Shown here piece by piece: positions 1 to 11,499 of a stretch of 64,000 nucleotides of DNA (its first letter is position 1; each line of letters opens with the position of its first letter). Source of the DNA: Nephrocerus scutellatus (Eukaryota; Arthropoda; Insecta; Diptera; Pipunculidae); NCBI GenBank assembly GCA_947095585.1, contig OX352763.1:21873462-21937461 (forward strand), in the 5' to 3' direction. The notes beneath the pieces were generated by a model. That model worked only from the letters and a program-made list of their open reading frames with translations. It did not search any database and had not been told where the DNA came from. A program made the translations under genes and the position numbers.

Positions 1-1443
1 GTTTACTAAATATTCTCATACAGCGATTGCGTCTGTCCCTGCTCCAAATTAAGAAGCAAAAAAACTCCGAAAATTGACACATGTAAGCATGAATTTCACT
101 CAGATTACAGCGGTGCTGTGTGGTGCGACGCAGCCGAATCTGGCCCAAGTCCATGCCAACAACTTACATACTCTTGAATGGCTGGCTATCCGAAACCGAA
201 ATGACAACAACATAACATAACCACATAATGTTAAGGCATTGCTCTGGTCGGTCTGGTCTCCGGCTTCCCGGCGATCCATATCCACACCATCACACATAAT
301 ACGAGCATATCGATGAAGTCGTTTTCTTAAATTTCAAAAATTCAAAGAACCGATGACGACTTCTTCAGAAGTAGCTCCATCATACGCGCAGCAATTACTC
401 CAGCGTCGGCATGAAATCCGATCGCTATAAGGCTGCTACGACGCACGGACGGACGGACGGACAGACAACAACGGCGAAATTGGCGTAAATTGTTGATATC
501 GTATACGCGACGACAAGGCGACGAATTGCATTCCTTATGCGTTGGGCATTTGGCCGTCTGTCCGGTCGTCGCACACAACGTATACACAGTCGCCAGGTTT
601 TCGATGACAATTCGGGGAAATTAATTCAATTTTTTTGCAATATTTGCAATGCACTATTTACAATGTCGTCCCACTGTTGTTGTCCAACGGCAGTAATTAA
701 AGAACTTTTAACTTTGGCAACTTTTGTGCGCGCTGGCAATTGGAGTGCGAAGCATAGCACAGAGCAGGAAATATTTCAATTCGTTGGTAATTGGAATAGA
801 ATCCAATAGGTTGCCCCTTGCCTTGGCGGAAATGCTTTATGCATAAGCAATTAGTATCCAGTGTATTACGCTTTGCTAGTATATACATAATAGCTTTTCC
901 CCAATGAATACCATTGCGTTATGTGAGCCTTTGAACAAAAAACAGAACAAGGTTTTAGACCTCAAATGCTCAAACACTTGCAGAATGAATTCAAATTTAC
1001 TCAATATAACATTTTGTTTGTATTTCAAGTGCCCTGAAGTGCCTATTACCCTAAAATCAACTGTACAGATAGTCTAATATTTCAGCAGAATGCAGATATT
1101 AGTCTAAAACAGAAGCAAAAATATCGTCAATAAATTAATCTCTTTGCAGACTCTCTACTGAGAACATCAGTCAATAGTGATGGCAACCGATCTACCGATT
1201 TTCCTTGTGCTGTGAGTGTAAGTTTGTTGACTACTTATCTTTACGAAAACTTCTGTGGCTGAGCTCTTTTGAATGAGGATAAATTTGGAGGCGGCTGTTA
1301 CTGTTACTGACTCTTTTTTGGGCTATTCCATTCTAATAAGTCGGCTGTCAGCCATCAGCAGAGTAGGGCGTATAACACAGAATGCTTCAGAAATGCATGT
1401 GGCCGTAACTATCTCTGACTGCTGGTGGAAGTGCGATCAAACT
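1..1443. other. unassigned non-coding DNA
   Basis: I see no recognisable gene or transposon here. Short frames exist on both strands (for example 537-809 on plus and 342-587 on minus), but none shows a family motif, a codon-like pattern or a conserved neighbour. A short GGAC microsatellite lies at about 446-461. Composition is mixed, with CG-containing stretches near 430-600, so part of it could be regulatory, but nothing proves this. Confidence 0.5.
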
Positions 1444-1612
1444 TCCAAGTGGTGGCCGCTGGTCATTTTCCTCCAATACAGGAAAAGCGAAATGATCGGG
1501 CTAGTCCCTTCAAAGTATGGTTGGCACGAGGCCAATAAACTCGCCCGTAAAAAAAAACCCAGGAGGCCAGGACCAGACACCGGTTGTGGAGCCAAATATG
1601 ATGATGATGATG
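1444..1612 (+). mobile_element. miniature RTE derivative (5' UTR fused to 3' tail)
   Basis: The first ~115 bp match the 5' untranslated part of the longer RTE copy at 34,408-34,525; both contain GTGGTGGCCGC, GATCGGG(T/C)TAGTCCCTTC and GCCCGTAAAAAAA. At about 1556-1561 the sequence jumps straight to the RTE 3' terminus (GGAGGCCAGGACC, then GGTTGTGGAGCCAAATATG) and ends in an ATG repeat, the tail seen at 13,150 and 36,250. All coding sequence is absent. It is therefore a short internally deleted element with both ends of its parent, like a SINE made from a LINE. It could also be a one-off recombination product. Confidence 0.7.
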
Positions 1613-1725
1613 CTTATAAGTCAGAGAGTTTGGCCGACCTTAGGAACAAAATCGAAAGTGAAATTGTCGGCATATCATGTGATTTTTGTGATAATATCAT
1701 TTCACACGCCCATAGACGAAAGTGA
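1613..1725 (+). mobile_element. mariner transposase C-terminal remnant
   Basis: Translation gives SESLADLRNKIESEIVGIS, which aligns with the mariner C-terminus at 8175-8250 (PETLVELRNNIQAEIANVS). Only the last ~35 residues are recognisable and the final conserved Gly-Gly-His part is missing. It begins directly after the ATG tail of the miniature RTE element, as if the RTE derivative had inserted into a mariner and the 5' mariner half was lost. Not functional. Confidence 0.6.
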
Positions 1726-2445
1726 CTGTTTCGTATGCTATAAACTAGCCTCGAAAGTAGCCCATAACAACACTAGTTATGTTATGATACAAACGTCTTT
1801 TGTTATTTACTACAATCTCGGCGAACACATTGCGCATGAGCAAGAATTCTCTTTTGTTTGTCGTTTGTGATTTCTGCTTCTCTCTCGATTTAGCAAAAAA
1901 CCGGTTTGGACGCGTGAAAAACAGCGTACACGACTCGCAGAAAAGGTGCTCCACTTTCCACTTTCCTTGCTCGTTCTGTAAAATACTATATCGGAACTGC
2001 AAGGCCATAAACCAAAGTTACCTGTAACAGAACTTTTTAACAATGAACTGCCAAATGCTTAGCTATATGACTTTCCATTGATGTGGAACTAGATTCCCTC
2101 ACCACCAAGATTAAATATCTGTTCGAATCTCATGTTCCATTAAAAATATTTACGTTACGCAATAAGAACTGTGAATGACTTACTCCAAACATGGCTTAAC
2201 TGAACAGCTATTCAAGATTAGAACAGGGCCTAAAAATAATTGAGAAGGCTTAGAATTCCAGAAGGTTTAGAATATCGAAAAACAAATCCATAGGAATAAT
2301 AATGTCTGATGGAAATAAGGATAGCGACAATGAGACTTTTCGTCGCTAGGCTTGAACCTGATCTCAGCAGTAACAAATTGTGGAAGAGTTTGTGATTGGG
2401 AAATAGAATCATATATTGGTACTTTGCGCTCTCTCCCGCCTCTTC
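1726..2445. other. unassigned non-coding DNA
   Basis: AT-rich sequence with overlapping short frames on both strands and no recognisable domain, repeat tail or terminal inverted repeat. Probably old intergenic or intronic DNA. Confidence 0.45.
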
Positions 2446-2449
2446 ACCA

Positions 2450-2570
2450 AATTATGATGCCATCCATTCAGGCATCATTAAGGTCTGAGCGTCCTGGTCT
2501 ACGTAATCTACATACAGCGTAAACCTAACCCTCGTCCTGCTGTCGTGTTACATAAATTCGATCAATCAGC
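2450..2570 (-). mobile_element. degraded RTE fragment (near the 3' end of the ORF)
   Basis: Read on minus, this stretch follows the C-terminal coding region of the RTE copies at 12,960-13,090 and 36,050-36,170. The landmarks GCGTCCTGGTCTACG and CTGTCGTGTTACATAAAT correspond to the VDQDAQ and YGTRQ regions of the better copy. Divergence and indels are heavy. No 3' tail is visible. Confidence 0.5.
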
Positions 2571-3190
2571 ATAACAGCTTCTGGGCCTTAAAAGTGGTCA
2601 AGAAGAGTACTCTGTATCAACAAACAAAGATTCCCGACATCTGTTGACAACAAAAATGTTCAAAGCAGTAAAGGAATTATCTTGAAACGACCATCAAAAC
2701 TGACGCTAATCACTGAGGCTTAGTAAACGGGTTTGAGTTCTCTATCTCTCGAAGTACATACACTATACACACTCTACAGAGGACACTGTTATTTGCTAGG
2801 GGGTTCCCTTTCTGTATTTTCCCGCCAATATGTTCTCTCTTCACCAATGAGATGCAAACATCCACTCAGTAGGACATAAGATGAATTCTCCAGCCACACA
2901 TGGAAACGTGCGATGGACAATGGACAGAACCACAGAATGATCATTAAATGTGCCGCAGCAGCATTAATGATAACAAAGTCAATGAGGAAATCATCAGAAT
3001 CCAGAAGCAAGATCCTTTGTAATATTTATGGTCCATGTTGTGTGAAAATACCAAATTAGATGGAACCAACAGAGTATTAGCTGTATGCTGTCTTAGACAA
3101 AGTAAAGAGGATAATAATTCAGATGATTATCTTTTCATACACAAGATAGGTTCAGGTACTCCATTTTTTTAATCAGACTTCAAACTCATA
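2571..3190. other. unassigned non-coding DNA
   Basis: No recognisable gene or mobile element. A minus-strand frame at 2789-3010 (73 codons) has no family motif and I treat it as chance. Confidence 0.4.
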
Positions 3191-3194
3191 AACA

Positions 3195-3345
3195 GTTGAG
3201 ACACGGCGGCCTTCCATCCTCTGCAATCCCAGGCGCGCTGCTTCCATTTACCCCGATCAAGCGACTTGGCATTCGCGATGGCTTGGTCTTTATTTAAACT
3301 GAAGGTTCGGTTTTCTAGTCCTCTCCTACCTGGGGGCTAGGATTC
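3195..3345 (-). pseudogene. possible decayed coding remnant, unassigned
   Basis: The minus strand reads NRTFSLNKDQAIANAKSLDR followed by GKWKQRAWDCRGWKAAV without a stop, which looks more protein-like than the surroundings. Such Arg/Trp-rich tails occur at the ends of some non-LTR reverse transcriptases, but I cannot place it in a clade. No start, tail or partner domain is visible. It may be a chance open stretch. Confidence 0.3.
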
Positions 3346-4800
3346 GAAGATCCTTTAGCTTTCTAGTTTTGACAAAGTTTTGAATTTTCTTAAATCTGCA
3401 AAACTATATCCAGCACCCTCATTTGTAAGGAGATACATACAACTCCACAAAAAAAACTCCCCAAAAGACACCTCTTAAATATGAGATGACTACAACTCAT
3501 ACACGCATACAACAACTGTCACTTCTACGCATCGTTCTGCCAGGCAAACAGAGCATCTTGTACAGAAGGAATATGCTAATACAATACGACAAGTGGTCCG
3601 TCATGCGGTTCGTTTGCCTGATGGCGTGCCCTTCATCGGATACAGTAATACGCGCGTTTCTTTAACTTCACTGTGCGTGATCCCATCCTGAAGCCAATAG
3701 CACATTTTATGTCAGATGCGTTCATCTTTCTCATGATTCACCACTTTACCGTGATTGCAAAATAAGGGTGCAATGCAAGTCAAGGATCATGATTATCATA
3801 AGAATGCAAAATGGAAAATGGATACAATGCAAAAGAGCGAGGGCGAATCGTATCTAAAAATGCAGTCCTCAATGTAAAAGCTCGGCGGCAATGCAACTTG
3901 TAACCTAGATCCTCTTCTTTCCCTATATACTGTATATGCGAGGACACATCATACATATCCTCCTGATTAGTTCGTTCACTTTCGCATTAAGGCTGTGTTG
4001 CTGACGCTGTGCACAAGAGGCGAAAACCCTCTTTATCATTCAACGCGCCCGCCGCCCAGCTTAGCCAGTCACATTACCCCGACGACAGGGAGTAGCAGCA
4101 GCAGTGCAATGAGTCCTTGCTGTAACTGATGCATACTTTACTACACAGTGCGTCGTCCCTTACAATTGTAATTCGCAGCATTTCTCGACCTTTATGCCTT
4201 CAGGCAAATCCATCCAGCAAAAGACTGAGAAAAAAGCTAAAAAAATGTGCGGACCGAAGCAGGAGCAAGAGATGAAGGAGAATCCTTGAATTTGAATCCT
4301 TCTGTGCGTAGAGAGTGTACTATTAGTTGTGTGCTTGCTTGCATGCTGCTCCGCTCTGAATGCAAATGACAGCAACTTGAAGATTCAGGATCAAAGGACG
4401 TTTTTCTTTTGTAGTTTCTTCTTTTTGCATGGTGTTGTCGGCTGTGCAGGATCACTAACTATCCCCCGCCCTCGCATATTTCCGCTTCACAGTTCCTTTG
4501 AGTTGCATTAGAAAAGTGCAAGTTACTACACTACATACTACACACAGAGACAGCAGCTTTGTGTTTCAAATAAGCCAACGCATAAAAACTTCTTGCTGTA
4601 CCCAAAGGATGAACGCACAAGCCCTGTTGCCATATTGAAATTTTTTATTCCGAAAAAAGGTATATGACCTAACGATCATAGTTAGTTAGCACACAACAAC
4701 AGCACGACTGACCCAGCCTTCGGCTATTATTATGAATATCATGATAATCAGCAGAGCTTAGCTTAGCTTACATTAGCTTAGCGGGTATCTAAACTGGATG
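3346..4800. other. unassigned non-coding DNA
   Basis: No supported gene. It contains A/T runs and short chance frames (4160-4455 minus, 4329-4511 plus), plus a short AGCTTAGCTTAGCTTA repeat near 4754-4780. No tRNA, hairpin array or terminal inverted repeat was found. Confidence 0.4.
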
Positions 4801-4814
4801 GAATTCCATAAAAA

Positions 4815-4960
4815 CTCCGGTTAATCGATCTGCTTAGTTCCTCAAGCACAGATTATGCGAAATACCTACGTTTACATCTGGATAACAGACTGAGATGGGT
4901 AGGTAGAGTGGTGAATCTCGCAGCACTTGTGATTTCCTCATTTAGTACTAGAGTGTACCA
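4815..4960 (+). mobile_element. Jockey-type LINE fragment (RT thumb region)
   Basis: Plus-strand translation gives SSSTDYAKYLRLHLDNRLRW, matching the post-palm motif (V)KYLGLHLDxRLxW of Jockey-clade reverse transcriptases; the Jockey copy at 38,740 has VKYLAVHLDGQPTW in the same place. Only ~45 residues are readable and neither the YADD box nor a tail is present. Confidence 0.55.
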
Positions 4961-5194
4961 TATTGATGCCACATAGCTCAAAAGACGTAACAATGGATAT
5001 ATGAGTGGTTTATATCCAGCTTATAGCGTTTAGATACAAGATCAATTCGATTGTACTGTAAATCTGAGAGCTATTTAGAATTGAGGCGATCTAAATGTGC
5101 CACATAGAAGAAATGCTGCAAAAACATTGCTGACATGCTAGTTAAGCATATTATCTAGGATTACTAAAAATAGACCTACCTAATGATAGCACCA

Positions 5195-5250
5195 ACACGT
5201 CGGACCGTGAGGAAACCCTCAGAACCCTACTTCAGGTTCATTTCCCAGGT
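5195..5250 (+). mobile_element. LINE linker fragment upstream of RT
   Basis: The frame reads SDREETLRTLLQVHFPG, the motif found between endonuclease and reverse transcriptase in I/LOA/R1-type LINEs ((E)TLRTLLxxHFPG). It is in the same orientation as the LINE that resumes at about 5478. The two are separated by a repeat also found at 19,888, so this is probably the same element split by later events. Confidence 0.55.
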
Positions 5251-5254
5251 TTTT

Positions 5255-5345
5255 TTTTATATATAAAGACTCATTGCCAAGGGAGGACTCCCTGAATGAC
5301 TTGCGTCACGGCAATAAGTTGGGCTAAGCCCTTTATTAAATTCAA
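5255..5345 (+). repeat. dispersed repeat, copy 1 (GACTTGCGTCACGGCAATAAG)
   Basis: The block with core TGACTTGCGTCACGGCAATA recurs as its reverse complement at 19,888-19,945, in both cases next to a TATATA stretch. Here it is followed by a T/A-rich segment like a LINE 3' end. It interrupts the LINE reading between 5250 and 5478, so it is probably an insertion or a retained 3' end of another element. Its family is unknown to me. Confidence 0.5.
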
Positions 5346-5362
5346 AATAAAATAAAAATCGA

Positions 5363-5393
5363 AGAAATGTGATTTACAATATATCACATTTCT
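5363..5393. repeat. small hairpin
   Basis: AGAAATGTGAT (5363-5373) and its exact complement ATCACATTTCT (5383-5393) flank a 9-base loop. It sits between the dispersed repeat and the resumed LINE. No function is claimed. Confidence 0.6.
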
Positions 5394-5477
5394 CACGTTC
5401 GTCTTCTCGTACGCCACACACGTAACCGAACGCATCTGACCAAAGGGTCTTCATTGCCAGTAGAGTAAATAGTTTAT

Positions 5478-7520
5478 CCGCTCAAATCTTCAGCCGGATA
5501 AGATTAAATAGGCCGTAGGCTCCTTCAAACCACTTAAAGCCCCAGCCAGATATGGTACCTTCCCAGCGCTTTTACAAAAGGAAATCCATCTTATCTTCCT
5601 AGGTACGATTGCTTTATTTAGAGCCAGGTACATTCCGACTACCTGGAGAGAGGTAAATAAAATCATCATCTCCAAACCAGAAAATAGACCTAGTGAGCTG
5701 CCTAGATCTTACAGATTACAGTCTAACATCATTTTTCCCCAAAACAAAAGAGAAACTCACGGATGTTCACATTAGGGGCTGGCTAGATCTGTCTACCCCT
5801 CTGCACTCAAGTCAGTTTCCATACAGGAAAGGTAACAGTACGAAGGGTGCCCCCTTCACTATCTTTCAATCCAATGAAGTAACTCTGTGAGCATTCCTAG
5901 ACATTGAGGGCGCATTCGATAACACTGGCTACAACTCAATAGCAATAGCAATCAGTAGCAGAGGTATCGAAGACTCGACCAACGAATGTATAAGGGCTAT
6001 GCTCAAAAGTCGAGAAATAACTTCCTGCTCAGGAGGAGTGTCTGGGTTGTCCCCAAGTAGGAGTCTTGTCGCCACTTCTGTTTTCACTAGTCATCGACAA
6101 CCTTCTAGCCGATCTATATAGATCAGGCTATATCGCCATTGGTTATGCGGATGACTGGGCGATTCTTATTAGTGGTACACACAATAGAAATGCTCTGGTG
6201 TCATGCAAGCTCCTTTACCACACTTTTAAGAATGCTGCAGCAGAGAAGGACTATCCATTAATTCTCGGAAAACTGTTCTAGTGCCTTTCTCAAAAAAATA
6301 GTGACTGGCCAATAGGACCCATAACTATCAAAGGCACCACTTTATTCCAGTGATGTTAAATATATCAGAGCTATCCTTGATAAACGCCTTAGCTGGAGTT
6401 CTCATATCAAGTCCGCCATCAAACGCGGCACTATGATGATGTGGGCCTTTAAGGTATAACTTGGAATCTAAATGCTAAAATGATACACTGGATGTATAGA
6501 ATGATGGTGAGGCGCATTATCACGTACACGGCCATCGTCTGGTACCCGAAAGTTCTTGAACAGACTACCGCTTCAGAAGCTTCAAATAATTGCATCTCTC
6601 AGTATCATGCGTACCAGCCATACGACAGCCTTAGAAGCGATCGTATAACTTTCACCCCTACAAATCTTCATTAGGATGACGGCCACTAGATGCACTATTA
6701 ACCTGCAACTAGACTACAATACTAAGGGACACCGAAAAATCATAGACTCAATTCGCGAAAGGGACATCTTTTGCACTATCCCCGACATTATGGTCAGGGG
6801 GTACTATTTCGAAAGGTTATTTGAGGTAAATATATTAGACCGTGCAAGCACGTTCCAGCACTGGACGTTAGAGATGGATCGAAGTAAATGGAATCTGATC
6901 TGGAGTTGGAGCTGGCTTCTTTGGACCCAACACCAAAGTCTAGATATTTATAAGAAATTGTCCCAAGGTTTTCAGGCTGAACTCATTGCCATTGAGATAA
7001 GCGCTAGGATAAACCTTAGTAAAGGCATTAAGGGCGCGGGAATATAAATCTTTTTCGATAAACAGGCAGCACTTAAAGCGTTTTCGTCCAACTTATGGAC
7101 TCTTTATCAGTTAAATGCTGCTTCGATCGACTGCAGGATGCAACTCCGATGGAACCATGGTCATCAAGAAATTGCAGGCAATGAATCTGCAGATGAACTA
7201 GCTAGGGCTGGCTAATAGTCGTCTGCGCTCATAGGACCTGAACTCGTGTCAACTGGACTACCGCCATGGCGCTGCTGATTAATAATTGGGAAAACAAACT
7301 TCGTCTGGCCCACTGGGAAAATGTCCCGGGGCTGAGACAATCCAAGCAATTAATTAGGCCCTTTTTCCAAAAAGGAGATCATTAACCTAGACAAGGATAG
7401 TATCAGAAAGAGCTGCTGAGCTTTGTGTGCTATGCTATAGTGGAACATTTCGAGTCAACATATTCACTATTGAATGTTCCTGTGCCATTGAGATAACGCA
7501 CTGGTCGAAGAACCGCAAAC
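5478..7520 (+). mobile_element. I/LOA-like LINE: reverse transcriptase and RNase H, decayed
   Basis: Several frames joined by eye give an ordered non-LTR retrotransposon. First comes the pre-palm motif AVGSFKPLKAPARYGTFPALL (5508-5580, one stop), then WREVNKIIISKPENRPSELP, then the catalytic block FLDIEGAFDN near 5897-5930, and SPLLFSLVIDNLLADL with the box IGYADDWAIL at 6066-6180. After the thumb region there is an RNase H C-terminal part, QLRWNHGHQEIAGNESADEL (about 7140-7200), and finally NNWENKLRLAHWENVPGLRQ (7275-7335). An RNase H after the RT excludes Jockey and RTE and points to the I superfamily; LOA or a relative is my inference. Multiple stops and frameshifts make it dead. The 5' endonuclease and ORF1 are not visible. 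Confidence 0.8.
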
Positions 7521-7539
7521 ATCGCAGCCGTAATTCAAT

Positions 7540-8325
7540 TCAAAATTAGCAAATCAGTCGATTCTACGTTGACAAGATTTGGGAATCTCTAAGTCCACAT
7601 TGTGGCGAATTTTGCGTGTAAAGGTCTTGCCCTACACCCTTAAAAAATTAAATTTACTCAAGATCTGAAGCCTCTTGATCATTTGTAACGACGAAACTTC
7701 TCCGATTGGGCTCTGCAAAAGTTTGAAGAAAATCTTGAATTTTACAGCAAAATCATCTTCAGCGATAAGGTTCATTTTTGGCTTTGTCTATGAGCAAAAT
7801 ATGAATAATTGGATAGCAACAAACCCACAAGTGCTTCAGGAGACCACATTGCATCCATAAAAAGTGACTATGTGGTGTGGATTTCATTCCGGAGGTGTAT
7901 TTTTTATTCGACGAAATTTGATTGCCATGTTACGGTCAATGGAGTTCGTTGGAAGACTATTTTTAGCCAGAATTGGATGAACATAACGTCAATGATATGT
8001 GGTTCCAACAAGATGATGCCACACAGCTCGTTAAACAAATGATCTATTAGATGGGAATTTCGGTTATCGTGTAATCTCGAAAAATGGTCCGGTCGCTCAT
8101 GCGATTTAACGCCTTTCATTCTTAATAATGGGGTTTTTATGGGGTAACGTTTAGTGGTTGGTTTATGCTAACAAGCCAGAAACGTTAGTGGAGCTCAGGA
8201 ATAATATCCAAGCAGAAATTGCCAATGTTTCAGCTGATATGTGTGGAAGAATGGCGGAAAATTTTCTCGATCGCTGCAAACCTGCTTGCGGTGGTCATAT
8301 GAACGAGATCGAATTTGAGACTTAA
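7540..8325 (+). mobile_element. mariner-family transposase pseudogene
   Basis: Frames joined by eye follow a Tc1/mariner DD34D transposase from the middle to the C-terminus: STLWRILRVKVLPYTLKKLN, then IIFSDKVHFWL (first catalytic Asp kept; the following Glu/Ala position is Lys), QNMNNWIATNPQVLQETTLHP, VTMWCGFHSGGVFFI, WFQQDDAT (second Asp, codon 8012-8014), SCDLTPFIL (third Asp, codon 8103-8105), and the C-terminus PETLVELRNNIQAEIANVS...GGHMNEIEFET ending at a stop near 8325. The second and third Asp are ~30 codons apart through a frameshift, consistent with a decayed 34-residue spacing. No N-terminal helix-turn-helix or terminal inverted repeats could be found. Not functional. Confidence 0.8.
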
Positions 8326-8329
8326 ATAT

Positions 8330-9940
8330 GAAATGTGTACTACACTTGCAATAAATTTCAGCCGCATATCACAGTCATTCTGTGTTTAAATGAAATACAA
8401 AATTGTTATGTCCTTATTGAAAATTCCTATATTAATTTCTTTTGGGGCAGAACAATGGTCCACAGTCAGCCCCGTACACGTTTTGCTTAATTAAGCCTTG
8501 CCTAATTGAGTACAATGCATATCCCATAAATGATCTTTTTATAAGCAAATCCCTGAAAGAAAGAAAGGCGTGGAATAACTCGTCTGAAAACTCTATCGTA
8601 GGTGTGAAAACGTTTATTTGAATTAGAATTCACTTCAAAATAAAATGCAGACTTTAAAAAGGTCTCATTCCCAGTTGAAATACTCAGCAGGGACAGGCTG
8701 AATGTTCAAGAAGAGTCCCTAAAATCAGCTCAGGAAATTCTATCAAAAAACTTAAATTTAAGGAGCGACATCATCAGGAAAACATTCAAACCCACTTCAC
8801 TACAAAGCGTGTACGTATGATGAGGAAAAAAATTCGTTCCTTTTCCTTTTCGTCTGCCAGAAATGGCAACACCCAACATAATTTAGCCAACAAAAAAAAG
8901 GAATTATAATTTCTATGGATTATAATTATCCCGCGTTGTTGTTTTTCTGTGAAATCCTTTGACTTGACACACCAACAACACACACAAACTTGTGCGTCAC
9001 AACTAAAGATGCACACAACGCTCTAAAAATATTCACATCTTGTAAACTGAAAAGGATAAGATGTTTGGGGAAAAATTGTACGCAATGCACCCTTCGCCTT
9101 TGTGGTAGGTGGTGTGTATGTATGTATGGCATAACGATTTTAATCCTTCATCTGAGTGTAGGCATAAAGGATGCGTGCTCAAGTGTGTGTGTGCTCATCC
9201 GTCCGTCCGCCCGTCATCAGGATGCTTGTCAAGTGAGTTACATGAGTTTTTACATCGAAGCATTGCGTTCTGCTCCTTGCATCGTCGCACCATACTCATC
9301 AAAAGCATTGGTTTTTTCTGCTTCTTGGTAGAGAGAGTCTCACGATAACGATGACGATGATAGTTTCTCTAGGATCTTCTTAAAAATACGCGCTGGCACT
9401 TGTACTTTTGAAAATATAAAACTCTCCTCCTTCTCAATGAGAAGATTTTGCGTGAGGGATTGCTTTGAGCGTTTTGTAAGAGGCATAGTAAGTGGGAGGT
9501 ATCCTTCAAAGGGTGACTTGGGTAGGTGGGTGGGGAAAGGCATGGTTACAATTCGATTTCACGCAGTTAGCCTTTTTTGTTGGCAATGTCATCGTCGGTT
9601 GTTTGTTGTTTTTGTTATTCCAGGGCAGGACAGGTAATAAAGATGATGATTCCATGTTGCTCATTCCATGATGTTGGCACGTTCCTATTGTTCTTCTACT
9701 ACAACAGTAATACCACTTCTTGTAAAGAAATTTATGCAAATGACTGCGAAAGAGAGCTAATTTACTGCCGTACACACAGGCATCAGGATAGCGATGGGAA
9801 GGTACGCAATAATAGATATACGTTTGGGAGTAACGTCCGCTACAACAGGTAATTGCATTGCGGGTGTGTATCGTAGGTTGCATTGTTTTGGAATTATAAG
9901 CTGCTGCATGACCGCAGAGCTTTTTATGTTTAAGTTCAGA
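8330..9940. other. unassigned non-coding DNA
   Basis: No supported gene. Several overlapping short frames (8786-9016, 8926-9132, 8990-9348, 9506-9883) have no motif and lie on opposite strands of one another. Short GT- and CCGT-rich simple stretches occur at about 9180-9215. The CG-containing mixed composition could be unique intronic or regulatory DNA. Confidence 0.4.
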
Positions 9941-10069
9941 GACTGTCTGACAAGTGGTTAGTTAACGAAAGTTTAAAGATTAAAGTGCTTAGGCTGGTAG
10001 AACGAGGCAAAGGACCATCTTTATTTCATGAATAACGATTCATGAAATGTAATCGTTATTAACCCTCAC

Positions 10070-11060
10070 ACCCGCAGTAGTTTGAAGCACTGACTGATTC
10101 AATTTTAAGAACTGTCACAAATTATCGTAACACAGAAATCGTTATTGTGGGCGATTTTTATGTACACAATTCTGAGGTGGCTTCGCCATTCTGTTCAGAC
10201 AACACCCAAACGTAGGAAGGTGTGTTGAGATATTCGCTGAGTTAAATCACCTTACTCACAATCACAAACATCATCTTTATTGGTATGAGAGACTTTATCC
10301 CTTTTAGGAATAAGTCTGTTAAACCACCAAAGGCAGATGAATGGTATGACTCGAACTCTAAAGAGGCTTTTAGGAAACTAGATATGCTTTCGGTTCTACA
10401 GAGGAAACCCTATTGAGAAAAACCGAGAAAATCTATAACGAGCTAGAAATGATTCAAACTGAAATTCGCCTACCTACCTACGAATTGAGGCAAAGAATAC
10501 TACAACGTCCCGAAGGTAGTAAAGAGTTTAGGTCATTCGTGAAAAGAATCAAAAATTTCAACGCTCACTTATAACGACATTAATAGCTGTCAGCGCTAAG
10601 ATCAGCTGTTTGCTGCGAATTTTGCAGCTATAGCACCAAGCTTCCAGATTTGTGCATTGTTGCCGCCTGCACCTCCGAGTATTGAACACTCTATGGTACA
10701 GATATTCATTCGTACTCACTCGTGTAGTTGCTAGAGGTTAAAGCGGACTCAACACTCACAAATACGCTGGACCAGATGGTTCTGTAGAGGTGTTCTTCGA
10801 AGCTGGCATTGCCATTTCGTTAGCTTTTTCATTCATCTATACTATTCTTCTGGACTCTTCCCGAGAAGTTGGGAAACAACCTTTATTCAGCCCATACCCA
10901 AAAGCGACGCGAGCAGTCATCTCCTTCTTAGCATCGACACATAGCACTTACATCCATTCTTTCAAAGCCCATTGATACGCTGATCAATTTTCAGCTCATG
11001 AAAAAAAACTGATACGGATTTCGTGGGCAATGCTCTGATGGCATAACTCACCGAACAGTG
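10070..11060 (+). mobile_element. CR1-like LINE fragment (endonuclease to RT start)
   Basis: Joined frames give an endonuclease motif TEIVIVGDFYVHNSE (about 10,135-10,175), then EGVLRYSLS and LTTTKADEWYDSNSKEAF (10,330-10,370), a linker KEFRSFVKRIKNFNA (10,520-10,560), and RT entry motifs KYAGPDG (about 10,765), AISLAFSFIYTILLDSSREV (10,805-10,870) and a poorly preserved TxSILSK region. The same protein is read on minus at 26,295-26,525, so the family is multi-copy here. Clade placement (CR1/L2-like, no RNase H seen) is inference. It has many frameshifts and is truncated before the palm. Confidence 0.65.
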
Positions 11061-11470
11061 GAACCGGTCTTTGCATTAATTTGGTAAAAGCAAAGTGTGG
11101 TTTCACTCGATATTTCCAAGGATTGGATTGGATTGATGGCAAACTCTGTTATTAATTCATTATATGATGATAAGATATAAAACAATTGCCAGTTGGAAGG
11201 CACAAGTGAATATTGCATTTTTCACATTCTTTGACCTAACATCTGGATCTGTTGGGTAAATATACTGGCCAGTGATTTATGAGATCGAATTTTGTAGACT
11301 TTACAACCTCTACAACTGTGAAGGTTGCAGGGATGCTGTCATGAGTTAGTGTTGAAGAAGCTGAAGAAGAAACAGAATCAGGTGTAAGATCACCTAAACT
11401 TGCTGATGGTCGGTCTTTTGCGCTTCCTTGTACCTTTCATTCCGGTTTGAGATAAAAGCCCACTGGCAAT
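11061..11470. other. unassigned, possibly LINE-related
   Basis: Between two LINE remnants. Frames such as CQLEGTSEYCIFHIL look faintly coding, but I recognise no domain. It may be the continuation of the CR1-like element after several frameshifts. Confidence 0.3.
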
Positions 11471-11499
11471 ATTGTCTCCGCCTCCGCCTTGTTACGTTG

